Assembly (NCBI GenBank): GCA_963822255.1
Contig: CAWGGV010000009.1
Coordinates: 930,001 to 994,000, forward strand
Direction of reading: 5' to 3'
From: UBA7803 sp963822255
GTDB lineage: Bacteria; Pseudomonadota; Gammaproteobacteria; Pseudomonadales; Azotimanducaceae
Length of the DNA stretch: 64,000 nt
The notes beneath the pieces were generated by a model. The model was given only the letters and a program-made list of their open reading frames with translations. It ran no database searches and was not told the origin of the DNA. Of this stretch, positions 36,947 to 45,704 are shown piece after piece (position 1 is the stretch's first letter; each line of letters opens with the position of its first letter). A program made the position numbers and the translations under genes.

Positions 36947-37420
36947 CTATTCCGTCCTGTAGGCGCGCACCACCGCCGGGTGAACGAACTGGGAGATGTC
37001 TCCTCCCAGGCCGGCGATCTCGCGCACCAGGGTCGAGGAGATGAAGGAGCACTCCTTGGACGTGGGCAGAAATACGTACTCGATGGCCGGATCCAGCGAC
37101 TGGTTCATTTCGGCCATCTGGAATTCGTAGTCGAAGTCGGTGACCGTGCGCAGACCGCGCAGGATGTAGTAGGTGCCCTTGCTGCGCACGTAGTTCACCA
37201 GCAGGGTGTTGAAACCTTCCACGGACACACGGTCCCCATGGTCGGCCAGGACCTCGCGGCACAGCTCGATGCGCTCCTTGAGGTCCACCTTGGGATCCTT
37301 CTGAGCCGACGTGCCGATCGCCACCACGACGTGGTCGAACAGGTGCAAGGCCCGCTGGATCAGGTCCATGTGTCCTTTGGTGATGGGGTTGAAGGACCCC
37401 GGATAGACGACCACGCGCAT
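36947..37420 (-). CDS. coaD: phosphopantetheine adenylyltransferase
   Basis: Adenylates 4'-phosphopantetheine in CoA synthesis. 157 residues from ATG 37420, the usual size. Nucleotidyltransferase motif YPGSFNPITKGHMDLI (T/HxGH class), then RGLRTVTDFDYEFQMAEMN and TSKECSFISSTLVREIA. Follows rsmD by 41 bases on the same strand, the common rsmD-coaD pair. Confidence 0.97.
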   Translation of the reverse strand: MRVVVYPGSFNPITKGHMDLIQRALHLFDHVVVAIGTSAQKDPKVDLKERIELCREVLADHGDRVSVEGFNTLLVNYVRSKGTYYILRGLRTVTDFDYEFQMAEMNQSLDPAIEYVFLPTSKECSFISSTLVREIAGLGGDISQFVHPAVVRAYRTE

Positions 37421-37461
37421 CGGTGACTCCCCCAGGAAGGTGTCGGATGGTAACGGCGCCC

Positions 37462-38010
37462 TCAGGGGGTCGCAAGGAGGCCGAAGCGTGTTTCCCCCGC
37501 CTCCGCTTCGCGGACGGCACGCCAGGGGCCGGTCGGCAGGGGCTCGCGGCGCGAAACCTCCACGTAGATGAGACCCTCCGGCGCCAGCGCACCGATCTCG
37601 GCGAGCATGTCCAGCGTGGCGGCAGCCAGATTGGCGGCGAACGGCGGATCGACGAAGACGAGATCCCACGGCCCCGCCTGGCGCCGCAGCATGCGGTCGG
37701 CGCGGTTGCAGATCACGGTGACGTTGTCCGCGCCGAGCCGGGCGACGTTGTCCCTGAGGCTGCGGACTACCCGGCGGTCCCCGTCCACCAGGGTCACCGC
37801 TGCCGCTCCCCGTGACGCGGCTTCCAGGCCCAGGGCGCCGCTGCCCGCGAACAGATCGAGGCAGCGGCTGCCGACGACGTCGGCGCGCAGCCAGTTGAAC
37901 AGGGTCTCCCTCACCCGCCCCAGGGTCGGGCGCAGATGGGGCCGGTCCGGGAACGCGAGCTTTCGCCCTTTCCACTTACCGCCGATAATGCGCACATCGT
38001 TCCTGGTCAT
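37462..38010 (-). CDS. rsmD: 16S rRNA (guanine966-N2)-methyltransferase
   Basis: Methylates G966 of 16S rRNA. 182 residues from ATG 38010; N-terminus VRIIGGKWKGRKLAFPD and RPTLGRVRETLFNWL are diagnostic. SAM-binding LDLFAGSGALGLEAASRGA, and catalytic DPPF in VFVDPPFAANL. Divergent from ftsY across 101 bases, as in most gammaproteobacteria. Confidence 0.96.
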   Translation of the reverse strand: MTRNDVRIIGGKWKGRKLAFPDRPHLRPTLGRVRETLFNWLRADVVGSRCLDLFAGSGALGLEAASRGAAAVTLVDGDRRVVRSLRDNVARLGADNVTVICNRADRMLRRQAGPWDLVFVDPPFAANLAAATLDMLAEIGALAPEGLIYVEVSRREPLPTGPWRAVREAEAGETRFGLLATP

Positions 38011-38111
38011 ACTGTCGTGCGACACCCATCCGGCGGAATCCGCGCCATGGTGGGGCACAGATGATCGGCGGACAAGCGGACCCGGCACCTGTTCCACGGC
38101 ATAGGAGGCAC

Positions 38112-39071
38112 GTGAGCGAGCCAGCAGAGGAAGGCGGAAAGGCAGGCAGAACGGGCCTGTGGCGGCGGCTGAAGTCCAGCCTCACCAAGACCCGCGGTCA
38201 GCTCGCCGAAGGCGTAGGCAACCTGCTCCTGGGCGAGAAGGAGATCGACGACTCGGTGATGGAGGAGCTGGAGACGGCGTTGCTGGTCACCGACGTCGGC
38301 ACCGACACCACCCGCGAGATCATGGCGGATCTCACTCGCCGGGTGAAACGCCGTGAGCTGAACGATACGGTCGCCCTGCACGGGGCGCTGGCGGAGCTGC
38401 TGGAGGAACGGCTCGCGCCGCTGGCGCGGCCGTTCGAGATTCCTGCGGACCAACGGCCCCACGTGGTGTTCTTCGTCGGGGTCAACGGCGTGGGCAAGAC
38501 CACCACCATCGGCAAGCTGGCGCATCAGCTCGCCGGCCGCGGATATTCGGTCATGCTGGCCGCCGGGGACACCTTCCGGGCGGCGGCCGTGGAGCAGCTC
38601 CAGCGCTGGGGCGAACGTACCGGAGTGCCGGTGATCGCTCAGCGCCAGGGCGCCGACAGCGCGTCAGTGGTCTATGACGCGGTGCAGGCGGCGCGTGCCC
38701 GGGGCGTGGACGTGCTGCTGGCGGATACCGCCGGGCGGCTGCAGGCCAAGACCAACCTCATGGAGGAGCTGAAGAAGGTGAAGCGGGTGGTCGGCCGCCT
38801 GGACGAACGGGCGCCTCATCAGGTGCTGCTGGTGCTCGATGCCACGGTGGGCCAGAACGCCCTGTCCCAGGTGCGCGAGTTCGACGCCGCGGTGGGCGTC
38901 ACCGGCCTCATCGTCACCAAGCTGGACGGCACGGCCAAGGCGGGGGTGCTGTTCGCAATCGCCCGTCAGATCGGGCGGCCCGTGCACTTCATCGGCATCG
39001 GCGAGGGCGTCGACGATCTGAAACCGTTTTCGGCGGAGGACTTCGTGGCGGCGTTGCTCGCCCGCGAGTGA
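38112..39071 (+). CDS. ftsY: signal recognition particle receptor FtsY
   Basis: GTPase receptor that docks SRP-ribosome complexes to the Sec translocon. I choose GTG 38112 with AGGAGG directly upstream (319 residues); ATG 38061 is an in-frame alternative (336). The acidic A domain is very short. NG domain motifs: GVNGVGKTTTIGKLA (G1), AGDTFRAAAVEQL, DTAGRL (G3), TKLDGTAKAG (G4), and GIGEGVDDLKPF near the end. First gene of ftsYEX, followed 7 bases later by ftsE. Confidence 0.95.
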   Translation: MSEPAEEGGKAGRTGLWRRLKSSLTKTRGQLAEGVGNLLLGEKEIDDSVMEELETALLVTDVGTDTTREIMADLTRRVKRRELNDTVALHGALAELLEERLAPLARPFEIPADQRPHVVFFVGVNGVGKTTTIGKLAHQLAGRGYSVMLAAGDTFRAAAVEQLQRWGERTGVPVIAQRQGADSASVVYDAVQAARARGVDVLLADTAGRLQAKTNLMEELKKVKRVVGRLDERAPHQVLLVLDATVGQNALSQVREFDAAVGVTGLIVTKLDGTAKAGVLFAIARQIGRPVHFIGIGEGVDDLKPFSAEDFVAALLARE

Positions 39072-39078
39072 GAGGCCC

Positions 39079-39834
39079 GTGTCCCTGGTCGAGTTTCATC
39101 AGGTCAGCAAACGCTTCGACAACGGTCAGGAGGGCCTGAAGGACCTGACCGTCCGTTTCGAGCCCGGCTCCATGACGTTCCTCACCGGCCACTCCGGCGC
39201 CGGCAAGAGCACCTTTCTGAAGCTCCTGCTGTGTCTCGACAGGCCCACCAGGGGGCAGATTCTGGTGAACGGAGTCAACGTCACCCAGATCTCCAGAAAA
39301 CGGCTGGCCCGCTACCGCCAGCACCTGGGGGCGGTGTTTCAGGACCATCATCTGCTCGGCCACCGTACGGTTTACGAGAACGTGGCCTTGCCGCTCAGGG
39401 TGGCGGGGCTCCGGGAACGGGACGTGGCGCGGCGGGTCCGGGCGGCGCTGTCCCGGGTCGGGCTGCTGGCCAGGGAGTCCATGTTGCCGAGCTACCTGTC
39501 CACCGGCGAGCAGCAGCGGGTGGGGATCGCCCGGGCCGTGGTCACCCGGCCGAAGATCCTGCTGGCGGACGAGCCTACCGGCAACCTGGACCCGGAGCTG
39601 TCGCGGGACATCATGCAGCTGTTCCGCCAGTTCCACCAGATCGGCACTACCGTGCTGGTGGCCAGTCACGACCGCGATCTGATCGAGTCCATGGGCATGC
39701 GTATCGTCGAGCTGTCGGACGGCGTCATGGTGAGCGATCGCCCGGCGGCGGCCGACGGCGCCGGGCAGGAGCTTCAGGCAGTGCCGGCCGCAGAGGACGT
39801 CGGGCACGGCGAGGAAGTGGATGGCAGGGGTTAG
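39079..39834 (+). CDS. ftsE: cell division ATP-binding protein FtsE
   Basis: ABC ATPase that, with FtsX, activates septal peptidoglycan hydrolases. 251 residues from GTG 39079. Walker A GHSGAGKST, signature LSTGEQQRVGIARA, Walker B ILLADEPTGNLD and switch His in ASHDRDL. About 28 residues longer than usual: the C-terminal tail (AADGAGQELQAVPAAEDVG...) is acidic and may be variable. Overlaps ftsX by 14 bases. Confidence 0.95.
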   Translation: MSLVEFHQVSKRFDNGQEGLKDLTVRFEPGSMTFLTGHSGAGKSTFLKLLLCLDRPTRGQILVNGVNVTQISRKRLARYRQHLGAVFQDHHLLGHRTVYENVALPLRVAGLRERDVARRVRAALSRVGLLARESMLPSYLSTGEQQRVGIARAVVTRPKILLADEPTGNLDPELSRDIMQLFRQFHQIGTTVLVASHDRDLIESMGMRIVELSDGVMVSDRPAAADGAGQELQAVPAAEDVGHGEEVDGRG

Positions 39835-40801
39835 GCCAAGGTCGGCGCGCGCCATGAAGGACCCCTGGCCGCGGAGCCGCGCGGGCGGCGCCTTGGCGCC
39901 GTTTCGCGACCATCTGCGCATCCTCCGGGAGACCTTGCATTTCGTCTCCGAACGGCTCGGCACGAGCCTGCTGGTCTGGCTCTTGGTGGGCATCGCGCTC
40001 GCCCTTCCGGCGGGGCTGTTTCTGCTGCAGGTGAACCTCGCCGCCATGACCGGCGCGTGGCAGGGCCGGCCCGGGCTGTCGGTGTACTTCGATGTCGGCG
40101 AGCCCGAGCAAGCGGTGGACGCGCTCGCCGATCGGTTGCGTCAGCAGCCAGGCGTTCAGGCGGTCATCTCGGTCAGCGCCGAGCAGGCTCTGCAGGAGTT
40201 CCAGCGCTTTGCCGACATTTCCGATGCGCTGGCGCTGCTGGACGAGAATCCGCTGCCGGCATCGGTACGGGCAACGCTCGAGCCGGGAGCCGGCCCGCCG
40301 CAGCTCGACGCGTTGGCCGACATCGCCCGGGGAGCCGACGGCGTGGCCGATGTAGTGGTGGAGAAGACGTGGCTGGAACGGGTGACCGACATCACCCGGG
40401 TGGTGACCCGCATGGGAGTGATGCTGGCGGTGCTGTTCGGGCTGGGCGCGGTGCTGATTACCGCCACGTCGGTGCGGCTCGCCATCGAAGCACGGCTCGA
40501 GGAGGTCCGGGTGCTCAAGCTGGTAGGAGCCACCGATGCGCAAATGCGCAGGCCGTTTCTGTATTTCGGGCTGGTGTACGGGCTCGGCGGCGGGCTGGTG
40601 GCTGCCATGCTGCTCTCCGTCGGCCTGTTGGTGATCGAGGGTCCCCTGGCCGGGCTGCTCGGCAGCTACGGCCGCGAGCTGGATCTGACTGGCTTCGATC
40701 CTGCATTCATCGGCGTGCTGTTCGCGGCCGCCGGCGCGTTGGGAGTCGGCGGCGCCGTGGTCGCCGTGCGGCAACGCTTAGCGGATCTGGAAATCCTTTA
40801 A
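39821..40801 (+). CDS. ftsX: cell division protein FtsX
   Basis: Membrane partner of FtsE. 326 residues with a cytoplasmic N-terminus, first membrane segment about 47-70 (LLVWLLVGIALALPAGLFLLQ), a periplasmic domain to about 190, then three further segments; the last gives the FtsX fold with RLEEVRVLKLVGATDAQMRRPFLY between helices, typical of the family. The start at ATG 39821 lies inside the end of ftsE; ATG 39854 is a possible alternative. Followed by a sigma-E-like promoter and rpoH, the classical ftsYEX-rpoH order. Confidence 0.94.
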   Translation: MAGVRPRSARAMKDPWPRSRAGGALAPFRDHLRILRETLHFVSERLGTSLLVWLLVGIALALPAGLFLLQVNLAAMTGAWQGRPGLSVYFDVGEPEQAVDALADRLRQQPGVQAVISVSAEQALQEFQRFADISDALALLDENPLPASVRATLEPGAGPPQLDALADIARGADGVADVVVEKTWLERVTDITRVVTRMGVMLAVLFGLGAVLITATSVRLAIEARLEEVRVLKLVGATDAQMRRPFLYFGLVYGLGGGLVAAMLLSVGLLVIEGPLAGLLGSYGRELDLTGFDPAFIGVLFAAAGALGVGGAVVAVRQRLADLEIL

Positions 40802-40840
40802 TACTCAAAGAGTTACGAAGGATGGTATGAAGCGATTCCG

Positions 40841-40868
40841 GGAACTGCTGCAAGGCTTAGCAGTCTAA
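40841..40868 (+). promoter_or_regulatory. sigma-E-type promoter upstream of rpoH
   Basis: GGAACT(G) at 40841-40847, 16 bases, then TCTAA at 40864-40868 closely matches the E. coli sigma-E consensus GGAACTT-N16-TCTRA. It lies about 50 bases before the rpoH ATG. In E. coli rpoH P3 is also sigma-E dependent, so the position makes biological sense. Confidence 0.6.
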
Positions 40869-40915
40869 CCCCACGAGTGCTAGACTTTCCCACCGAGTGT
40901 TACCGGAGGTATCAC

Positions 40916-41779
40916 ATGACCGCGAATCTGCTGTCTCTGAATAGCCTGTCGCCCGGCCGCGACCTGGAGACGTACGTGCGGACGGTAGGTGCGATACCGC
41001 TGCTGTCCGCCGAGGAAGAGAAGACGCTGGCAGAACAGTTCTACTATCAGAACGATCTGGAGGCGGCTCGCAAGCTGGTGCTGTCGCACCTGCGGTTCGT
41101 GGTTCATCTAGCCCGCTCGTACCGGGGCTACGGGCTGCCCCAGGCAGACCTGATCCAGGAAGGCAACGTGGGGCTGATGAAGGCGGTGAAGCGCTTCAAC
41201 CCGGAAGTGGGCGTGCGCCTGATCTCGTTCGCGGTGCATTGGATCAAGGCAGAGATGCACGAGTACATCCTGCGCAACTGGCGCATCGTCAAGGTCGCCA
41301 CCACCAAAGCGCAGCGAAAGCTGTTCTTCAATCTGCGCAGCTCCAAGCAGCGGCTCGCCTGGCTGACCCAGGACGAGACCCGCACCATGGCCGAACAGCT
41401 CGGCGTCTCCGAGGAGGAAGTGTCGCGTATGGAGGGCCGCATGGCGGCGAGCGATTTGTCCTTCGACGGGTTCGACGACGACGACGACAGCGATGGCGGC
41501 GGAATGTTTTATGCGCCCGTGAACTACCTGGAGCAGGAGGGCGCCAACCCCGAGGACGCGGTCGCCGAGGAGGACTGGCAGGTGGCCGCTGCCGACAAGC
41601 TCTCTATAGCCCTCTCGGACCTCGACGAGCGCAGCCGCGACATCATCCAGAGCCGATGGCTGTCGGACGACAAGTTGACCCTGCATGATCTGGCGGATCG
41701 CTACGAGGTATCCGCAGAGCGTATCCGTCAGATCGAGAAGAACGCCATGAAAAAGCTGCGCACGGCGGTGGCGGCCTGA
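40916..41779 (+). CDS. rpoH: RNA polymerase sigma factor RpoH (sigma-32)
   Basis: Heat-shock sigma factor. 287 residues from ATG 40916, with GGAGG ahead. Region 2: KLVLSHLRFVVHLARSY, GLPQADLIQEGNVGLMKAVKRFNPEVGVRLISFAVHWIKAEMHEYI; the RpoH box QRKLFFNLR (regulatory region C) confirms sigma-32; region 4 helix-turn-helix LTLHDLADRYEVSAERIRQIE. An Asp-rich loop (DDDDDSD, about residue 183) sits between regions. Transcription from the sigma-E-like promoter is likely. Confidence 0.97.
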   Translation: MTANLLSLNSLSPGRDLETYVRTVGAIPLLSAEEEKTLAEQFYYQNDLEAARKLVLSHLRFVVHLARSYRGYGLPQADLIQEGNVGLMKAVKRFNPEVGVRLISFAVHWIKAEMHEYILRNWRIVKVATTKAQRKLFFNLRSSKQRLAWLTQDETRTMAEQLGVSEEEVSRMEGRMAASDLSFDGFDDDDDSDGGGMFYAPVNYLEQEGANPEDAVAEEDWQVAAADKLSIALSDLDERSRDIIQSRWLSDDKLTLHDLADRYEVSAERIRQIEKNAMKKLRTAVAA

Positions 41780-41783
41780 GAGC

Positions 41784-42179
41784 GTGCCCGGCGGTGCGCC
41801 GTTTCTCGGCATTGCCGCCGGCTACGGGGCGGTGGGCGTGGCGCTCGGCGCGTTCGGCGCCCATGCGCTGAAGGCGCGACTACCGGCGGCGGCGCTCGAG
41901 GTCTGGCATACCGCGGTTTCCTATCAGCTCATTCACACCCTGGCGTTGCTGGCGGTGGGCCTGTGGCTTCGCCTCGGCGCGATGGATCAGCCGCCGCGAG
42001 CCGCGCTCGCCGTGTCCGGTTGGAGCTTCGTGCTGGGGGTGCTGCTGTTCTCCGGGAGCCTCTACGCCCTCGCCCTCGGTGGCCCGCGGGTCCTCGGCCC
42101 CGTCACACCTCTCGGCGGAGCGGCGTTCATCGTCGGCTGGCTGGCGCTGTTGTGGGCGGCCTGGCGGGTCGGCCTGTAG
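41784..42179 (+). CDS. DUF423 family membrane protein
   Basis: 131-residue inner membrane protein, GTG start 4 bases after rpoH. Four hydrophobic segments and the signature GALGAFGAHALKARLP-like stretch (here GVALGAFGAHALKARLP), WHTAVSYQLIHTLALL and LYALALGGPRVLGPVTPLGG, as in YgdD. No known function. Possibly co-transcribed with rpoH and trmB. Confidence 0.88.
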   Translation: MPGGAPFLGIAAGYGAVGVALGAFGAHALKARLPAAALEVWHTAVSYQLIHTLALLAVGLWLRLGAMDQPPRAALAVSGWSFVLGVLLFSGSLYALALGGPRVLGPVTPLGGAAFIVGWLALLWAAWRVGL

Positions 42180-42196
42180 GGTTCTCATCCGCCGCC

Positions 42197-42886
42197 ATGG
42201 AACCGCTCGCGAAACGGCAGCTTCACCTCCGCCGCCGCGGCCGCCTCACACGCGGTCAGAGCCGCGCGCTGGCCGAGCTGGGGGGCCGCTACTGTCTGCC
42301 TGCCGCCGGCTCGCTCGACCCCGATGCCGTGTTCGGCCGTTCGGCGCCGCTGGGGCTCGAGATCGGCTTTGGCACGGGATCGGCGCTCGTTCACTGGGCC
42401 GGCGCACGGCCGGACTGGAATCTGCTGGGGGTCGAGGTCTACCAGCCGGGCATCGGCGCGGCGCTGCTCGCCCTGGAGCGCCATGGCGTCGCCAACGTGC
42501 GGCTGCTGGAAGCGCCCGCGGAGGACGTGCTGGAGCGGCAGATCGCGCCGGCCTCCCTCGCCGAGGCGCGAATCTTCTTTCCTGACCCCTGGCCGAAGAA
42601 GCGCCATCATAAACGCCGGCTGATCCAGCCACCGTTCGCCCGTTTGCTGGCGAGCCGGCTGGCGCCCGGCGGGCGGCTGTGGCTGGCCACCGATTGGGAG
42701 GACTACGCCGTCTGGACGGCTCGGGTGCTGGATGCCGAGCCCGAGCTGGCGCGAGAACCCTGTCCGCTGCCGGAGTCGGGCGGCAGCGACTCGGACGCTG
42801 CGCACAGACCGTCGACCCGGTTCGAAACCCGCGGCCTGAGGCTCGGGCACCAGGTGCACGAGCTCCGTTACTCGAGGAAACGCTGA
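42197..42886 (+). CDS. trmB: tRNA (guanine46-N7)-methyltransferase
   Basis: Methylates G46 of tRNAs. 229 residues from ATG 42197. SAM-binding LEIGFGTGSALVHWA, EVYQPGIGAALL, and the diagnostic FPDPWPKKRHHKRRLIQPPF. C-terminal motif STRFETRGLRLGHQVHELRY. Its last 19 bases overlap the end of convergent hemW. An Arg-rich N-terminus suits tRNA binding. Confidence 0.95.
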   Translation: MEPLAKRQLHLRRRGRLTRGQSRALAELGGRYCLPAAGSLDPDAVFGRSAPLGLEIGFGTGSALVHWAGARPDWNLLGVEVYQPGIGAALLALERHGVANVRLLEAPAEDVLERQIAPASLAEARIFFPDPWPKKRHHKRRLIQPPFARLLASRLAPGGRLWLATDWEDYAVWTARVLDAEPELAREPCPLPESGGSDSDAAHRPSTRFETRGLRLGHQVHELRYSRKR

Positions 42887-44016
42887 AGCACGCTGTCGAG
42901 GTAGCGAAGGCCCCGATCAGTGGTGCCGATTCGGTCATCGCGCACCAGCCCTTCGGCCGCCAGCGCGCGCCAGCGCGGCTCCAGCACGGCCCAGCGAAGC
43001 CCCGTGCGCGCCTCGAAGTCTTCCCGGTCGACCCCCTCCACCAGCCTCAGGGCGTTCAGCAGAAACTCGAACGCGCGTTCTCCTGCGCCGGCGATCGCCT
43101 GTCGCTCCGTTTCCAGCGGGTCTTCCAGATAGCGCCGCGGCTGCGGGCGCTTTGCGGTCCGCACGATGGCCAGCTCGCCGGAGAGCCATTGCGAGCGTTT
43201 GCCGTGGGCGCCGGCGCCGGCGCCCACGTAGTCGCCGAACCGCCAGTAATTGAGGTTGTGGCGGCACTCGAAGCCCGGTCGCGCGAACGCCGAGATCTCG
43301 TAGCGCCGGTAGCCGGCGTCCTCCAGCAGGGCGAGCCCGCGCTGCTCCATGTCGGCGATCTCGTCGTGGCTGGCGACCAGCGGCGGTCGCCGGGCGAACT
43401 CGGTCTTCGGCTCGATGGTGAGCTGGTACCAGCTCAGATGCTCCGGCTCGAGCGACAGGCCCTCGCGAAGGTCCGTGAGCGCCTCGTCCACGGTCTGCCG
43501 GGGCAAGCCGTACATGAGATCCAGATTGATGTTGTCGAAGCCCGCGCGGCGCGCGCCGCGGAAGGCCCGGACGGTCTCCTCCGGACCGTGTATCCGGCCG
43601 AGCTCCGCGAGCTTCGCGGCGCTGAACGACTGCGCCCCCAGGGACAGCCGGTTGATGCCGGCGCGCCGGTAGCCGGCGAAATCGTGATGCTCCACGGTGC
43701 CCGGGTTGGCTTCCATGGTGACCTCCGCGCCCGACATCAGCCACGCTTCCAGCCGCTGGAGAATCTGCGCAAAGGCGGACGGCGCGAACAGGCTCGGCGT
43801 GCCCCCGCCGCAGAACACGGTCGCGATCGAGGTGGGCGCCAGGTCCGCCAGCGCATCGTCCAGATCCCGTGCGAGCGCCCCCAGATAAGCCGCTTGCTGG
43901 CCGAGCACGCCATCCGCACCCGCCGGTTCCCGCAGGGGATGGGAATTGAAGTCGCAGTACGGGCACTTGCGCACACACCAGGGAAAGTGCAGATACAGGC
44001 CGAGCCCGCCCATCAC
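42868..44016 (-). CDS. hemW: radical SAM heme chaperone HemW
   Basis: Radical SAM family protein, formerly annotated as oxygen-independent coproporphyrinogen oxidase; HemW binds heme and delivers it. 382 residues. [4Fe-4S] motif CVRKCPYC (Cys14, Cys18, Cys21) with the extra heme-linked region FNSH after it; GGGTPS; and the HemW-specific HNLNYW. Overlaps rdgB by 4 bases (ATGA). The N-terminal Cys present in true HemN is absent, consistent with HemW. Confidence 0.94.
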   Translation of the reverse strand: MMGGLGLYLHFPWCVRKCPYCDFNSHPLREPAGADGVLGQQAAYLGALARDLDDALADLAPTSIATVFCGGGTPSLFAPSAFAQILQRLEAWLMSGAEVTMEANPGTVEHHDFAGYRRAGINRLSLGAQSFSAAKLAELGRIHGPEETVRAFRGARRAGFDNINLDLMYGLPRQTVDEALTDLREGLSLEPEHLSWYQLTIEPKTEFARRPPLVASHDEIADMEQRGLALLEDAGYRRYEISAFARPGFECRHNLNYWRFGDYVGAGAGAHGKRSQWLSGELAIVRTAKRPQPRRYLEDPLETERQAIAGAGERAFEFLLNALRLVEGVDREDFEARTGLRWAVLEPRWRALAAEGLVRDDRIGTTDRGLRYLDSVLQRFLE

Positions 44017-44600
44017 ACCTCCCGGCGGAGCGCAGTGAGCAGCGCCGCCATGGCCCGACCGCGGTGGCTCACGCGGTCTTTTCGATGCGCCGGCAGCTCA
44101 GCGGCGGTGCAGGCGAGCTCGGGCACATAGAAGTGAGGGTCGTAGCCGAAGCCGCCGTGCCCCCGCGGCGAGCGCACGATGACGCCGTCCCAGCGTCCGG
44201 TGGCGATGAGCGGCGCCGGGTCGTCCGCGTGGCGCAGGTAGACCAGCGCGCAGTAGAAGTATGCCTGGGGCGCTTCGCCGTCGCCGACCTCGGCGACCAG
44301 CCTGGCATTGTTGGCTGCATCGTTGCCGGGCTCTCCGGCGTAGCGGGCGGAACGGATGCCGGGCGCTCCGCCGAGGATCGGCACCACCAGCCCTGAGTCG
44401 TCGGCCAGCGCCGGCAACGTTGCGCACCGGCTCGCGTGGCGCGCCTTGTCGAGGGCGTTCTCCACGAAAGTGGCGCGGATCTCGGGCGCCGGAGAGATGC
44501 CCAGGGCCGCCTGACTCTCCATCTGTAAGCCGAGGGGTGCCAGCAGGCGGCCGAGCTCCGCGAGCTTGCCTTGGTTGCCGCTGGCGAGGACGACCCTCAC
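44013..44600 (-). CDS. rdgB: dITP/XTP pyrophosphatase
   Basis: House-cleaning enzyme removing non-canonical purine nucleotides. 195 residues from GTG 44600, overlapping DUF4426 by 4 bases (GTGA). Signatures: VVLASGNQGKLAEL, FVENALDKARHASR, PALADDSGLVVPILGGAPGIRSARYAG, GFGYDPHFYVPE and KDRVSHRGRAMAAL. The frame is open far upstream through DUF4426 into metW because metW lacks a stop, but the natural start is this GTG. Confidence 0.95.
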   Translation of the reverse strand: MRVVLASGNQGKLAELGRLLAPLGLQMESQAALGISPAPEIRATFVENALDKARHASRCATLPALADDSGLVVPILGGAPGIRSARYAGEPGNDAANNARLVAEVGDGEAPQAYFYCALVYLRHADDPAPLIATGRWDGVIVRSPRGHGGFGYDPHFYVPELACTAAELPAHRKDRVSHRGRAMAALLTALRREV

Positions 44601-45043
44601 CGGTCCGACCAGTACATGGTCTGCTGGAAGTCGAGCCGGTGGTGGCCGCCGTCGGGGGTCGTGACGTCCAGGGCGAAACGGAGCACGTCTCGATCGGAAT
44701 GCTTCACCTCGGCGAGATAGTAGACGGCGTCTCCCTCCACCACCTCGCGCAGCGCGAGTGCCCGTTCCTGACCGAGAAGATCCTTCATGGTGCCGGTGAC
44801 GCCGGCCCGCACCGCCGCGCCCGCGGCATCGAGCACTGAAAGGCTGAACAGAGCCCGGTCGCGCCCGCGGGTGACGCCGTAGTGGGCGACCACGTCGGCG
44901 TTCAGCATGGTGGTCGGAACCAGGCTGAAGTGCGCTTCGTAGGTGCCCATTTGCCGCGTGCCCCAGGGCTCTGCGGCCGCCGACACGGCAGCGGCCGACA
45001 GGCAGAGGAAAGCCAGCAGCGCCGTTACCAGGTGTCGCGACAT
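44597..45043 (-). CDS. DUF4426 domain-containing exported protein
   Basis: 148 residues from ATG 45043 (GTG 45046 also possible). Signal peptide with LVTALLAFLCLSAAAVSAAA then mature AEPWGTRQMGTYEAHFSLVPTTML, the DUF4426 pattern; ends FQQTMYWSDR. Function unknown. The gene is conserved between metW and rdgB in pseudomonads. The start forms TGATG with the stop that metW would have in the neighbouring frame. Confidence 0.85.
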   Translation of the reverse strand: MSRHLVTALLAFLCLSAAAVSAAAEPWGTRQMGTYEAHFSLVPTTMLNADVVAHYGVTRGRDRALFSLSVLDAAGAAVRAGVTGTMKDLLGQERALALREVVEGDAVYYLAEVKHSDRDVLRFALDVTTPDGGHHRLDFQQTMYWSDR

Positions 45044-45704
45044 CACAGTGACCTCGTTCCGGCGCTTCCCAACCCGCGGGCTCTGCCGGCCCGCCGGCTC
45101 TGCCGAGCCCGCCGGCTCTGCCGAGCCGGTAGAAGGCGTAGGTTCCGAAGAAGTTGGGAAAACGGTTGATCAGCGCCTGGTTGGCGTGGTCGGCGTCCAC
45201 GACGAAGCGTTCGATGATGGCAAGCCCCTTACGCTGACACAGCAGTTCGAAGTCGTCGAACGTGCACAGGTGGATGTTCGGCGTGTCGAACCAGCTGTGA
45301 GGCAGGTGCCGCGCCAACGGCATGCGGCCGTTCAAGGCGAGCTGAGCCCTGCAGCGCCAGTGCCCGAAATTGGGGAACGTCACCACGCACTCGCGCCCGA
45401 TGCGCAGCATCTCGTCGAGCATGAGATCCGGCGCGCGCACCGACTGCAGGGTCTCGGTCATCACCACCATGTCGAAGCTGTCGTCGCGAAAATTGTCGAG
45501 CCCTTCGTCCAGATTCTGCTCGATGACGTTGACCCCTTTGGCCATGCAGGTGGTGATGTTGTCCGCGTCGATCTCCAACCCGTAGCCGTTGACTCGCTTG
45601 TTCGCCTGGAGATGGGCCAGCAGGTCGCCGGTACCGCACCCCAGGTCCAGCACCCGCGCGCCCGGGTTGATCAGCTCGACGATGATGGCGAGGTCAGCGC
45701 GCAC
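45043..45704 (-). CDS. metW: methionine biosynthesis protein MetW, stop codon lost or shifted
   Basis: SAM-dependent methyltransferase-like partner of MetX. GTG 45704 overlaps the metX stop; the protein runs from VRADLAIIVELINPGARVLDLGCGTGD through FPNFGHWRCRAQLALNGRMP to NRFPNFFGTYAFYRLG. Then comes an 18-base repeat tail (GRAGGLGRAGG...) and no stop in this frame until the end of rdgB at 44013. The next frame has TGA at 45045-45043 joined to the DUF4426 ATG, the expected coupling, so a frameshift inside the repeat probably removed the real stop. I end the gene there. Taken literally, the raw sequence encodes a 563-residue MetW-RdgB fusion. Confidence 0.82.
45073..45126 (-). repeat. 18-base tandem repeat in the metW tail
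   Basis: Plus-strand unit CCGCCGGCTCTGCCGAGC occurs twice perfectly (45091-45126), preceded by a diverged copy (45073-45090). On the coding strand it encodes repeated GLGRAG. Located at the point where the metW stop would be expected. Confidence 0.85.
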
